Source: a virus
Strand: one strand, 5' to 3'
Length of the DNA: 46,005 nucleotides
IMG/VR virus record: IMGVR_UViG_3300030104_000954
Coordinates: 1-46,005 of that record
In this document: positions 1-6,857 of the stretch, piece by piece
How positions within the stretch are numbered: the first letter of the stretch is position 1
How the letters are laid out: every line of letters starts with the position of its first letter
Notes under the pieces: model-generated
The model's database searches: none
What the model was told of the DNA's origin: nothing
What the model saw: the letters and a program-made list of their open reading frames with translations, nothing else
Translations under genes and position numbers: made by a program

Positions 1-733
1 TCATCTTAGGTGTAAGATTTAATTTAGTTGCTCTTCTTTTAGCTTCTTTGAGCGTACCATCTATACTAGGGACTACTTTAAAAAAAGTACCATCTCCAGC
101 TACCAAGTTCGTTTTAGACTTAGCACCCTGTCCGTTGGCACTAAAATAGTAGGCCATACCATTAGGTGCAATAAATTGAGCACTAGCTCTTTTAGCTCCT
201 GTTCTAATTCTCCTATCTCTCTCACCAAGATACTTCTGAAAAGCAGGTTGAACGATAGTATCATCAACACCGCCATTAGAATAGTATTTTCCTGGGGATT
301 TCAGTAATAAGGTTTCAAACTCTTCACGGACTGTTTCTCCTGTTTTTAAAACCCGTTTAGCTCCCGCCATTTCACCACTAGGTCGTACTAAAGGGTCATT
401 CTTAAATAATCTTTGATAAAGTTTAGCTTTAGTAGGGTGATCTGCATTTAAACCATAATCTCCCCAAGGAAGGTGTGGTCTTATATCATTAAACTTCTTT
501 TTTAACTTATTGATATCAGCTACGGTACCTTTACCTGTACCTTTAGTTTTATCATCTAGTATATCAATAAAGGTGTATGAAGAACTATAATCAGGTATCC
601 ATTTACCTGTAGCATCGTCTAGTCTACCAGCAGACTCATCGAGATCCCTAGTAATCTTTATAATACCTTCAGAGTCTATCCATTCACCTACTGTATTTAA
701 CGCTTTCTCTATCTGTTCTGTTAGTTTGGACAT
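1..733 (-). CDS. Unknown protein, truncated by the window edge
   Basis: An open frame starts at ATG 733 and runs off the low end of the window without a stop, giving at least 244 residues. It starts MSKLTEQIEKALNTVGEW and is hydrophilic, rich in Lys, Asp and Gly. I recognise no catalytic motif, membrane segment or signal peptide. It lies beyond the large terminase, the position of the last genes of T7-like genomes. Its start lies inside the small membrane-peptide gene at 684-815 in another frame. Function unknown; that it is coding rests on the long stop-free frame and codon use like its neighbours. Confidence 0.75.
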   Translation of the reverse strand, partial: MSKLTEQIEKALNTVGEWIDSEGIIKITRDLDESAGRLDDATGKWIPDYSSSYTFIDILDDKTKGTGKGTVADINKLKKKFNDIRPHLPWGDYGLNADHPTKAKLYQRLFKNDPLVRPSGEMAGAKRVLKTGETVREEFETLLLKSPGKYYSNGGVDDTIVQPAFQKYLGERDRRIRTGAKRASAQFIAPNGMAYYFSANGQGAKSKTNLVAGDGTFFKVVPSIDGTLKEAKRRATKLNLTPKM

Positions 734-815
734 CGTGCTGTAAGTAGTAGTACGTTGCTAATCCTACTGGTCCTATTATCCTTAATAGAAGTAGAATTAA
801 TAATAATTTTTTCAT
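684..815 (-). CDS. Small membrane peptide (43 aa)
   Basis: ATG at 815, TGA at 684-686. The peptide begins MKKLLLILLLLRIIGPVGLA, a Lys-Lys start followed by a strongly hydrophobic stretch, then TYYYLQHD and a polar tail ending in YSR. It could be a single-span inner-membrane protein or an uncleaved signal anchor. It overlaps the start of the next gene by 50 nt, typical of this tightly packed genome. Short membrane peptides at this place in phages are often lysis accessories, but nothing specific shows that here. Confidence 0.5.
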   Translation of the reverse strand: MKKLLLILLLLRIIGPVGLATYYYLQHDVQTNRTDRESVKYSR

Positions 816-849
816 GTGGATCGAAGCTTCGCCGATATTCGATTGGGTA

Positions 850-886
850 GAGAAGAGATCCCTATTACTGGAGTTTGTCTCTTCTC
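850..886 (-). terminator. 9-bp perfect hairpin downstream of the large terminase
   Basis: Arms 850-858 (GAGAAGAGA) and 878-886 (TCTCTTCTC) pair perfectly over 9 bp around a 19-nt loop, in the gap between the large terminase and the next gene. There is no T-run after it on the minus strand, so it is not a classical intrinsic terminator. It could be an RNase III-type processing site or a transcription stop for the phage polymerase. A second palindrome, cgaagcttcg, lies at 822-831. Confidence 0.35.
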
Positions 887-922
887 AATTTGACCGCTGT
901 TTCCACACACGAGGAGCACCAC

Positions 923-947
923 TTCCCCGTGTGTTAGTGTACACTTT
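923..947 (-). promoter_or_regulatory. 25-bp direct repeat, copy A: candidate phage RNA polymerase promoter
   Basis: This 25-bp sequence is identical to bases 43011-43035 and in the same orientation. On the minus strand it contains CACTAACACACGGGG, ending in GGGGAA. It starts 2 bp after the large terminase stop codon, comparable to phiOR in T7, which lies after gene 19. A G-rich start after a 17-nt A/C/T-rich element fits the 23-bp layout of T7-family promoters. A 7-bp inverted repeat (905-911 with 928-934) straddles it. The promoter role is inference; the identity of the two copies is seen directly. Confidence 0.5.
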
Positions 948-948
948 G

Positions 949-2682
949 TTAAACCCATGTTGGAAGGGGCTTACCTTTAGCTTTACCTCGTGCCATTCTA
1001 CGCTGATTTAAGTCCATTCCTAAGACTAAATGATTAGCCTCAGCTTCTGGATTCTCTACCCAAGCTTCTAAGTGGTCTAGAAATTCTTGGTCTTTTCTGT
1101 CTCTTATTGCGGCAGTAGCTGAGATGGCGAGGGCATCGGTAAACCACTTGACCCCTTGGGCAAGAGCATCGATTCTGTCGTCATGTTTGACGGCACCTTT
1201 TTCCCTACACATTCTGGAGATTTGATATCCAAGCATATATTGGAATCTAGTTTCAGACGGCCTTTCAGCCCCCGAATCATAATCCCATTTAATAACCTTG
1301 GGGTCCACCACCAGCCTATGCTGATTAAAGACAGGCTCAAGGCTGTCAATAATACGATCTTCTTTCCTGACATTAGCTCTAGTTTCCTCTATGTTAATTG
1401 GTACATTTTTATTAATAGCATGTTTTCTAAATAACTCAGATATCATGCCATCACCAAAGTTACTTTCAATAAGTAAAGTTGATACATTATATTTTTTACA
1501 TCTAGCTAAAATAGATAATAAAGTTTTGTCTGAATAACCGTCTGTAGAGGCGTAGACTTCATGCAAATACATTATCCCATTCAACTGTGATAAGAAGCAC
1601 GCTACAGTCTCATCTGACCCCCTTCCAGAGGGGTCTACGCTGCATATAGTTTCAGAATAAGGTTGCCATTCCCCCTGAACTTGCATTGGACTATAATAAT
1701 AGTCTCCTGGAAGACCAACACAAGGTAACTCTTTTATAATGTTGTCTTTGCTGGAGCACCAGATGATGTTTTCTGGGGCTGTTTCGGGGTTGACTGGATT
1801 AATGATGAGATCGGCAAATTTGAGAGGAAACTTCTCCGCATCAGATAGAGAAGTGTCGAGCATAAACTGCAACATAAAGTTACTCCTACCCATAGCAGAT
1901 TCACGTTCCAGCAAATCGTCCTCACGGAATCTCGTATCCGTTGGTTCCCATGTAAGGTCATCTTGTTTATTTAAGTCCTCTTCTAGCTGTGGTGCGAGTA
2001 AACCATCATACATAGCCACCTTTCGAGGGTATCGAGCTGGCCATACAAAAGGTTTATAAGCACGTTCCCTGAGTTTGTTATAGACGGTAAAAGTAGTCTG
2101 AGGAGTTCCAAGGAACATGATACGAGAATCAGGTTTAGGAGTAAGAATAGACTCACACTCAGTAACCAATTGAAGTAATTTTTCACGTTGTAGTTCGGTC
2201 ATACTGTTGTTTGGTACCTCTACGTCATCTAAAACCATCAAGTCTGCACGACTTCCAGTTAACTGACCTGTGATACCAACGGATTTAACGCTAGGTGCTT
2301 GGTGGGGTGCTGCTGGTCCTACGTCAAAATTGACACGTGACCATCTTTGATCATCATTCTTAGGCTTAAGATGTGATAACCAGGGGACTTCAAGGATTAA
2401 TCTTTGACAAAATATTGAAAATGAGTCTGCTCTATCCTTAGAAGCAGATACAACCATGATTTTTCTGTCGGGATCGTTATATAAAGTCCATAGAACAAAA
2501 GCAGCAGTAATCCACGACTTACCTACACCACGGAAAGCTTGAATCTGTAATCTTTTTGGTCCATGTTGTAGGTATTCTGCTATACAAAGTTGTGCTCTAG
2601 TCGGCTGTGGTAGAGCTAAATGAGTCCACACAGCCGTTAAAAAGAACCTAAAATCACTTTGAAGTTGTTGTTGAATTTGCAT
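949..2682 (-). CDS. terL: Terminase large subunit (T7 gp19-like)
   Basis: This is the DNA-packaging motor: an N-terminal ATPase drives DNA into the prohead and a C-terminal nuclease cuts concatemers. Visible are Walker A FRGVGKS (residues 50-56), Walker B LMVLDD (about 148-153) followed by Glu, and a nuclease region with SVDPSGRGSDE (about 350), LLIESNFGDG and the late HDDRIDALAQG. The length, 577 residues, matches T7 gp19 (586). The start overlaps the end of talC by 29 nt; the small terminase is four genes upstream instead of adjacent as in T7. The N-terminal QIQQQLQSDFRFFL fits the family, supporting ATG 2682. Confidence 0.95.
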   Translation of the reverse strand: MQIQQQLQSDFRFFLTAVWTHLALPQPTRAQLCIAEYLQHGPKRLQIQAFRGVGKSWITAAFVLWTLYNDPDRKIMVVSASKDRADSFSIFCQRLILEVPWLSHLKPKNDDQRWSRVNFDVGPAAPHQAPSVKSVGITGQLTGSRADLMVLDDVEVPNNSMTELQREKLLQLVTECESILTPKPDSRIMFLGTPQTTFTVYNKLRERAYKPFVWPARYPRKVAMYDGLLAPQLEEDLNKQDDLTWEPTDTRFREDDLLERESAMGRSNFMLQFMLDTSLSDAEKFPLKFADLIINPVNPETAPENIIWCSSKDNIIKELPCVGLPGDYYYSPMQVQGEWQPYSETICSVDPSGRGSDETVACFLSQLNGIMYLHEVYASTDGYSDKTLLSILARCKKYNVSTLLIESNFGDGMISELFRKHAINKNVPINIEETRANVRKEDRIIDSLEPVFNQHRLVVDPKVIKWDYDSGAERPSETRFQYMLGYQISRMCREKGAVKHDDRIDALAQGVKWFTDALAISATAAIRDRKDQEFLDHLEAWVENPEAEANHLVLGMDLNQRRMARGKAKGKPLPTWV

Positions 2683-3307
2683 CTTCGTTGAATTGTGCTA
2701 AACCTTTATCTGTAAGTACATGTTGGTACATACTATCAAAAACTTTAGGTGGTATTGTACATATATCAGCACCAAGCTGGAAAGCTGTGCCAACTGACTG
2801 TACATCTCTAATAGAAGCAGCTAGTATCATAGTATTGATAAACTGCTTTTTGTATACTTTAGATATATCACTAATTAATGATAAACCAGATAAAGAGTTA
2901 TCATCCATTCTACCTACAAAAGGTGAAATGTATGTAGCTCCAGCTAAGGCTGCTAGTATCGCCTGAGAGACGCTGAATACTAAAGTGACATTAGTGCGTA
3001 TATTAATCTTATTAAGCTGCTTACAGGCCCATAGACCGTCTTCAGAGCATGGTAATTTAATAGTAGCTGCTTCTCCATACTCTTTTGCATGTCCAACAGC
3101 TCTTGAAAAGAAATCTTTACGGTTATCCGCAGTGATTTCCATACTAATATCTTCAACACCCTTATCAACCAGTTCTTTATAAACTTGTTGTGGATGCCTT
3201 CCACTTTTAAAGATTAAGGTAGGGTTGGTGGTAACACCACTTATCAACCCTGTATCTAATCTATTGTAAATTGCTTGAGTATCAGCGGTATCTAAAAATA
3301 ATTTCAT
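2654..3307 (-). CDS. talC: Transaldolase, short TalC/FSA-like cyanophage type
   Basis: Transaldolase moves a dihydroxyacetone unit in the pentose phosphate pathway. Cyanophages carry this short form, thought to steer host carbon to NADPH and ribose-5-phosphate for nucleotide synthesis. From ATG 3307 the protein has 217 residues, beginning MKLFLDTADT, with GVTTNPTL (24-31), the Schiff-base Lys in ATIKLP (K84) and the late barrel motif ATYISPFVGRMDD. An upstream in-frame ATG (3325) would add six residues; 3307 gives the usual family start. It lies between an HNH gene and the large terminase, overlapping the latter. Confidence 0.93.
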   Translation of the reverse strand: MKLFLDTADTQAIYNRLDTGLISGVTTNPTLIFKSGRHPQQVYKELVDKGVEDISMEITADNRKDFFSRAVGHAKEYGEAATIKLPCSEDGLWACKQLNKINIRTNVTLVFSVSQAILAALAGATYISPFVGRMDDNSLSGLSLISDISKVYKKQFINTMILAASIRDVQSVGTAFQLGADICTIPPKVFDSMYQHVLTDKGLAQFNEDANSTTTSK

Positions 3308-3312
3308 AGGTG

Positions 3313-3642
3313 CTATTGTATCCATTGAAGGATTTGTTGTTCTCTAAAGGGGTCTGGTGGGAAGTTATCCCTAAACCAGTTTAACCAATTTTGACTTCCT
3401 TTGCTTTGATTACACTTGACACAAGCGGGTACACAATTCCTAGTATGGGAACAACCTCCCATACATCGGGGCTGTACATGATCAATGGTAAGATCATTCT
3501 CGTTATGGAGTTCTCCACAATAAATACATTCATAGTTGTTTGCCTCTTTTATAGCTTTTCTCCAGAGTCTGTTTGCCTCGGATGAAGTCATAGCTAGTAG
3601 ATTGTAAGTGTAATGGTTTGCGTTAGGAAGTATAGGTGTCAT
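3313..3642 (-). CDS. HNH endonuclease
   Basis: A 109-residue protein with a compact HNH fold: CIYC (C39, C42), the catalytic TIDHVQPR (D54, H55), a Gly-Gly turn, then NCVPACVKCNQSKGS (C74, C77, N79). The four Cys form the structural zinc site. It overlaps the upstream basic gene by 4 nt (ATGA), which favours ATG 3642 over the internal ATG at 3591. HNH proteins near terminases often assist in DNA cleavage during packaging; a free-standing homing nuclease is the alternative. Either role is inference. Confidence 0.88.
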   Translation of the reverse strand: MTPILPNANHYTYNLLAMTSSEANRLWRKAIKEANNYECIYCGELHNENDLTIDHVQPRCMGGCSHTRNCVPACVKCNQSKGSQNWLNWFRDNFPPDPFREQQILQWIQ

Positions 3643-3908
3643 TTTTTACCACGATTACGTGCTCTGTTTTTAGATGCGTTCTCACGTACTAACGTACCTC
3701 GTTTTGTGTGAGAGAAGTCTTTACCACCTTTACCGTATTCTCCAGCTTTTCTTCTGGCACGGTTAAGTTCGGCTCTATACTTCTTGTTGATCTTGAGCTT
3801 ATTTCGTTTCCTTTGAGACGCATTCTTTTTCTTGCGAGCCAAAGGGTTCTTGCGGTAATTCCTGGCACTCTTCTTCAGTTTAGAATATGGGAGTTTTTTA
3901 GGAGCCAT
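3639..3908 (-). CDS. Small very basic protein (89 aa)
   Basis: A strikingly Lys/Arg-rich protein (starts MAPKKLPYSKLKKSARNYRK, ends RENASKNRARNRGKK) with almost no acidic residues in its first half. It has no membrane segment and probably binds nucleic acid through charge. It sits between the small terminase (1-nt overlap, TAATG at 3908) and the HNH gene (ATGA overlap), so it is probably co-translated with packaging functions. I do not recognise a named family. Confidence 0.8.
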   Translation of the reverse strand: MAPKKLPYSKLKKSARNYRKNPLARKKKNASQRKRNKLKINKKYRAELNRARRKAGEYGKGGKDFSHTKRGTLVRENASKNRARNRGKK

Positions 3909-4153
3909 TATCGGTGTACTGCTTTTTGGACTGCATCAAAATCAACCTTGGGCATAAGATCGGCTAGCTTCCCTAGAGGGGAACTATCGAAGGCAATGCC
4001 CGTGATATCATTCTTAGCTAGCCAATCGCAAGCCGCTTTAAGGTCAGCTGTAGTAGCTTCCCCTGACTTTATCCTAGCTAAAAACTCCGTGGTTACTAAT
4101 TTATGTAGTTCATTGAACTGTGAATCAGTAGCCCGTTTTTTAGCTGTAGTCAT
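3908..4153 (-). CDS. terS: Probable terminase small subunit (T7 gp18-like)
   Basis: An 81-residue, helical, soluble protein: FNELHKLVTTEFLARIKSGE, then TADLKAACDWLAKNDITGIAF and a C-terminal SPLGKLADLMPKVD. The segment ADLKAACDWL before a short linker is typical of small terminases in cyanopodoviruses as I recall them. Length is close to T7 gp18 (89). It would recognise concatemer DNA and hand it to the large subunit. In T7 gp18 and gp19 are separated only by gp18.5/18.7; here three other genes (basic, HNH, talC) intervene. Confidence 0.75.
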   Translation of the reverse strand: MTTAKKRATDSQFNELHKLVTTEFLARIKSGEATTADLKAACDWLAKNDITGIAFDSSPLGKLADLMPKVDFDAVQKAVHR

Positions 4154-4309
4154 TTACTTAATTAGATTTCTTTTGACAAGTGCAACTGCCTGGTCATCCA
4201 GGGTATTATCTGTGGATGCTGCTAGCTTTTCGAGCAGGTCAACTACAAGTTGTTTAACTGCTTTGGACTTGATGAAAGCGAATAGGACAGGCTTGATTAA
4301 TACGATCAT
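4154..4309 (-). CDS. Small hypothetical protein (51 aa)
   Basis: ATG 4309, TAA 4154-4156, immediately followed by the small terminase ATG at 4153. The start MIVLIKPVLFAFIKSKAVKQ is amphipathic with a hydrophobic front, then LVVDLLEKLAASTDNTLDD and ending VKRNLIK. It may associate with the membrane. The exact abutment with terS and regular codon use support coding. I recognise no family with certainty. Confidence 0.65.
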   Translation of the reverse strand: MIVLIKPVLFAFIKSKAVKQLVVDLLEKLAASTDNTLDDQAVALVKRNLIK

Positions 4310-4328
4310 TAGTTTAATTGGTTAAGGT

Positions 4329-4421
4329 TTACTCGGACTTTTCTTTAGCTTTAGCTTTTTCTGCTGCAATAGCAGCTTCACGTGTTTTTTCTCGTGAGGA
4401 GGGTGTTCTATCACCAGTCAT
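4329..4421 (-). CDS. Small charged peptide (30 aa)
   Basis: ATG 4421, 3 nt after the upstream gene's stop, TAA at 4329-4331. The peptide begins MTGDRTPSSREKTREAAIAA and ends in an Ala/Lys/Glu-rich segment likely to be one charged helix. Position in a run of closely spaced genes and reading-frame continuity argue for coding; it is too short for homology calls by eye. Confidence 0.45.
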   Translation of the reverse strand: MTGDRTPSSREKTREAAIAAEKAKAKEKSE

Positions 4422-4423
4422 AA

Positions 4424-5116
4424 TTAAAAAGGGTTATACCAAGGCTTTTCCTTGGGTGGTTGTGTTGATTTGATATATGAAGCAATTGGAATAACATCAG
4501 AACACATACTATAGAAAGGGGATTTAGGATGAATCATAAAACCTTTCTGTTGTAACTCAGCACATTTAAGTGCCCGTACTAACTCATAATCCAATCGCAT
4601 CTTTTCTTCTTGTCTTGCTGCTATACGTCTACATTGTTTCAGACCCTTTTGGTCTAGAGGTATCATGAAGTTAACCTGAAAGCCCCAGTTCTCATTTTGA
4701 ACATAAGCTTCAGGGTCCATTGGTACCGTATGATTACCCATATAAAATGGGCTAAACGTCATAGTAGATCCGTTGCACGAAATGTTGGGACCATAATGCT
4801 GTCTACTGGGAGCACCGTTATTCTGGAACTGTACAGCTTGATTGGTAACATTTCCTGTTGCCGCAGCCACAGGGTTGGAGGTGTTTTGTACTTCTGGTTC
4901 ATTAGCTAAGGCAGGGTTTCCTATTGCGAGAAGACTGACAAGGACGTAGTAGTAGCGTTTGTTGTGATACTTCTGTCTATGTCTATTGTCTCTATGGTAG
5001 CTCCCGCTGCTCTGGTTGTTATCTCCAGAGTAAAGGGATCGCCAGCTGAAGTTACCGAGAATGTAGTTCCGCTTCCAGAAATATCTGCTGAAGGGGTTAT
5101 ATTTTCGCCAGTCCAT
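4424..5116 (-). CDS. Secreted or virion-associated conserved protein with an odd N-terminus
   Basis: The frame contains YVLVSLLAIGNPALA followed by NEPEV, a good signal-peptide core and cleavage site, then a Cys-containing domain: NISCNGSTMTFSPFY, ENWGFQVNFMIPL, QCRRIAARQEEKMRLDYE, ALKCAELQQKGF, SMCSD. This domain resembles a conserved protein I recall from marine cyanophages of several families; its function is unknown. The only start codon is ATG 5116, which puts some 53 basic, aromatic residues before the signal core and overlaps the preceding gene by 196 nt. No ATG, GTG or TTG lies near the signal core, so the true start is uncertain. Confidence 0.7.
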   Translation of the reverse strand: MDWRKYNPFSRYFWKRNYILGNFSWRSLYSGDNNQSSGSYHRDNRHRQKYHNKRYYYVLVSLLAIGNPALANEPEVQNTSNPVAAATGNVTNQAVQFQNNGAPSRQHYGPNISCNGSTMTFSPFYMGNHTVPMDPEAYVQNENWGFQVNFMIPLDQKGLKQCRRIAARQEEKMRLDYELVRALKCAELQQKGFMIHPKSPFYSMCSDVIPIASYIKSTQPPKEKPWYNPF

Positions 5117-5280
5117 TTAGAGTAAGCTCCTCCAAATAGTTCGTGGTCGATAGTCTCGGTAATTGTTTGTGTGGTGGTCGTGGTCGATTGCATAGAACCC
5201 TGTGTGAAATTTGGGGTTACTAATTCTGCTCTCGCTACCGTGGGTGCCATCAGTATGAGAAATAAACATAACTTCTTCAT
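4921..5280 (-). CDS. Secreted Thr/Ser-rich small protein
   Basis: ATG 5280 overlaps the stop of the upstream gene as ATGA, which decides this start over one at 5307. The protein (119 aa) opens with a clear signal peptide, MKKLCLFLILMAPTVARAEL, with cleavage near ARA. The mature part is Thr-rich and looks beta-structured (TTTTTQTITETIDHELFGGAY, then EITTRAAGATIETIDIDR). It probably leaves the cytoplasm late in infection or is a virion decoration. Its 3' half is shared in a second frame with the next secreted protein. Function unknown. Confidence 0.7.
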   Translation of the reverse strand: MKKLCLFLILMAPTVARAELVTPNFTQGSMQSTTTTTQTITETIDHELFGGAYSKWTGENITPSADISGSGTTFSVTSAGDPFTLEITTRAAGATIETIDIDRSITTNATTTSLSVFSQ

Positions 5281-5579
5281 TCGTCTTTTTTCTTTGCCAT
5301 AGGACAATTGACGGCTTTACTGCCGTTTTTATTACCAGTAGTCAAGCCAAAAGTTGCAAGTGCGCCCGTAAACACACTAGCAACGAACGTGATATCTGAG
5401 TTACCAGATTTCTTGACCATAGGTATTTCTACGTAGTTCATCGTAATGATAAATCCAGACCAGACTACAACGCCAAGTCTGACAAATGTACCTAGAATTT
5501 GGATCTGATGTTCTTGATCCTCAGCAGCATCTTTCAGCTTTCCGAGGAGTCCTTTCTTTTTTTCCTGTTCTCCTTCCAT
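5277..5579 (-). CDS. Two-segment membrane protein, holin candidate
   Basis: A 100-residue protein: a charged N-terminus (MEGEQEKKKGLLGKLKDAAE), a hydrophobic span ILGTFVRLGVVVWSGFIIT, a polar turn, a second span ITFVASVFTGALATFGLTTG, and a Lys-rich tail ending PMAKKKDE. Two spans with charged ends match the layout of class II holins, and it sits among secreted and membrane proteins near the late end, where T7 has its holin gp17.5. No sequence signature proves the role. Its start overlaps the preceding gene by 46 nt. Confidence 0.7.
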   Translation of the reverse strand: MEGEQEKKKGLLGKLKDAAEDQEHQIQILGTFVRLGVVVWSGFIITMNYVEIPMVKKSGNSDITFVASVFTGALATFGLTTGNKNGSKAVNCPMAKKKDE

Positions 5580-5935
5580 TTGTTAACTTTAGCTTGTAAT
5601 TGTTTCTGTACCTTCTTTTTGATTGGTTCAAATAAAGACTGAGTAACGGTAGTTGTAGCAACTGCCACTACTGCTGTAGTAACTGCTGTAATAACTACGG
5701 CTGTTTCAGGTATTGGCATTTGTATATCCAATACAGGTATAGTCAGTTTGGGTGGTTGAGGTTGCTCTGTAGATTCAGGTTCAACCCCTCGTGGTCGTTC
5801 TAAATCTGTAGGAGGTATAACTATAGCTGGAAAAGCAGGTATTCTTGCATTAGGAGGTTTCAGTTCTGCCTTTGGTATAAGTAAACTTTTAGGTAAACCA
5901 AAACCTTCGGGCAAATTAACTGAAGGTATTCTCAT
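5534..5935 (-). CDS. Proline-rich single-span membrane protein
   Basis: 133 residues. The first 75 are Pro-rich and extended (IPSVNLPEGFGLPKSLLIP, PPKLTIPVLDIQMPIP). A hydrophobic Val/Ala/Thr-rich span (TAVVITAVTTAVVAVATTTV) follows, and the C-terminus is strongly basic (FEPIKKKVQKQLQAKVNKW). A Pro-rich part that can span the periplasm beside a membrane anchor recalls spanins, but a spanin would have a cytoplasmic N-terminus next to the span, so the topology here does not clearly fit. It overlaps the upstream oxygenase by 4 nt (ATGA). Confidence 0.7.
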   Translation of the reverse strand: MRIPSVNLPEGFGLPKSLLIPKAELKPPNARIPAFPAIVIPPTDLERPRGVEPESTEQPQPPKLTIPVLDIQMPIPETAVVITAVTTAVVAVATTTVTQSLFEPIKKKVQKQLQAKVNKWKENRKKRKDSSES

Positions 5936-6456
5936 GCTAAATTAAAGGATATACTAATCCGTGATACTGTAGATGTATTTGTAGTAATACCATGTTTAAG
6001 ATCACTAGGGAACAACATCAATAAACCCTCCTGACTGGTAGATTCTACTCTACCTTGCCAAGATCTTTTAGATGTGAAAAAAATATTACCTTTACTACCT
6101 TTAGTTTTAAAGTAATAAACGCCTGATATTTTACTACCTGCATGATCATGTACATGTCCATAGTTATGCTCTTTAAATAAAGCAACCCAAGACTCTTGAA
6201 GCGTACAATCTCCTACATGTAACACATTTTTATAATTATTCACATGGTTTTCTATCTCAGATAGTAAGGTGTCACAACGATGTTTGGCAAGCCAATTCTC
6301 TGAAAAACTGGGATCAGATAAGTAATGTGTTCTACCCCACTCAGGGTTGGTAGAAAACTTACTGTCTTTGATCCCTTTAGTGATTTCACTCTGTATAACA
6401 TTAAAGTTATCAACTTTAGCACTGTATAGAGGTATTGAGAATAGCTCATCTATCAT
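5932..6456 (-). CDS. 2OG-Fe(II) oxygenase-like protein (tail region)
   Basis: A 174-residue protein resembling the small phage 2-oxoglutarate/Fe(II) dioxygenase family in which an HxH/D motif precedes SGVYYF: YGHVHDHAGSKISGVYYFK, then GNIFF, LLMLFPSDLKHGITTNTS with the distal His, and VSRISISFNL with the Arg that binds 2-oxoglutarate. These give the expected iron and cosubstrate ligands in order. The family hydroxylates proteins, nucleotides or small molecules; the substrate here cannot be read. It is coupled by ATGA overlaps to both neighbours, next to tail proteins, so modification of a virion protein is possible but unproven. Confidence 0.8.
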   Translation of the reverse strand: MIDELFSIPLYSAKVDNFNVIQSEITKGIKDSKFSTNPEWGRTHYLSDPSFSENWLAKHRCDTLLSEIENHVNNYKNVLHVGDCTLQESWVALFKEHNYGHVHDHAGSKISGVYYFKTKGSKGNIFFTSKRSWQGRVESTSQEGLLMLFPSDLKHGITTNTSTVSRISISFNLA

Positions 6457-6857
6457 ATAGAATCTACGCCAGAAGGGTAAATTGGTAAGCGGTTTTCAAC
6501 AGGTATTTTACCTAGTTTTCTAACTGCTGCACGGTTAGCAATTTTAGCTGCCGTTTCATCACTTTCTTTCTTCTCTGCTTCTGCTACAGCAGCTGCAACT
6601 TTAGCTTTTTGAACTTCCCACGCATCTACATAATGTTTTACTTTCGTGTCATAATCTTGAGCAGTAAGATCTTCGTTACCACCTTCTATTTTTCCATTAA
6701 CAGGAGCAGGTTCGATATCACCTGTTTTTGTTGAACCATCCCATTGGATAGCCCAAATCTTTGAATCGCCAAAAGACCAAGTATCTAGTACATAGGATTC
6801 GCCATCTACTGAGACTACTTTATCTGGAACGATTACGCATACATTTTTAGTTGTCAT
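6453..6857 (-). CDS. Tail-region hypothetical protein with coiled-coil
   Basis: 134 residues. The N-terminal half (VDGESYVLDTWSFGDSKIWAIQWDGS, segments VDGESYVLD and IWAIQWDGSTKTGDIE) looks beta-rich and resembles a domain found next to phage fibres; the second half (AWEVQKAKVAAAVAEAEKK) is an Ala/Lys/Glu helix likely to form a coiled coil, ending RLPIYPSGVDSI. Overlaps neighbours by 11 and 4 nt. Its place between the fibre genes and an oxygenase suggests a tail-assembly or chaperone role; this is inference. Confidence 0.7.
   Translation of the reverse strand: MTTKNVCVIVPDKVVSVDGESYVLDTWSFGDSKIWAIQWDGSTKTGDIEPAPVNGKIEGGNEDLTAQDYDTKVKHYVDAWEVQKAKVAAAVAEAEKKESDETAAKIANRAAVRKLGKIPVENRLPIYPSGVDSI

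Noticed and set aside
923-947. The 25-bp repeat as a host tRNA attachment site
   Set aside because: No integrase gene is visible, no tRNA-like stem fits, and the second copy is within a coding gene; a promoter explains the length and G-start better.
3708-4325. Plus-strand frame of about 200 codons
   Set aside because: Antisense to the basic protein, small terminase and neighbours, whose starts and stops interlock; no ribosome site or family likeness.
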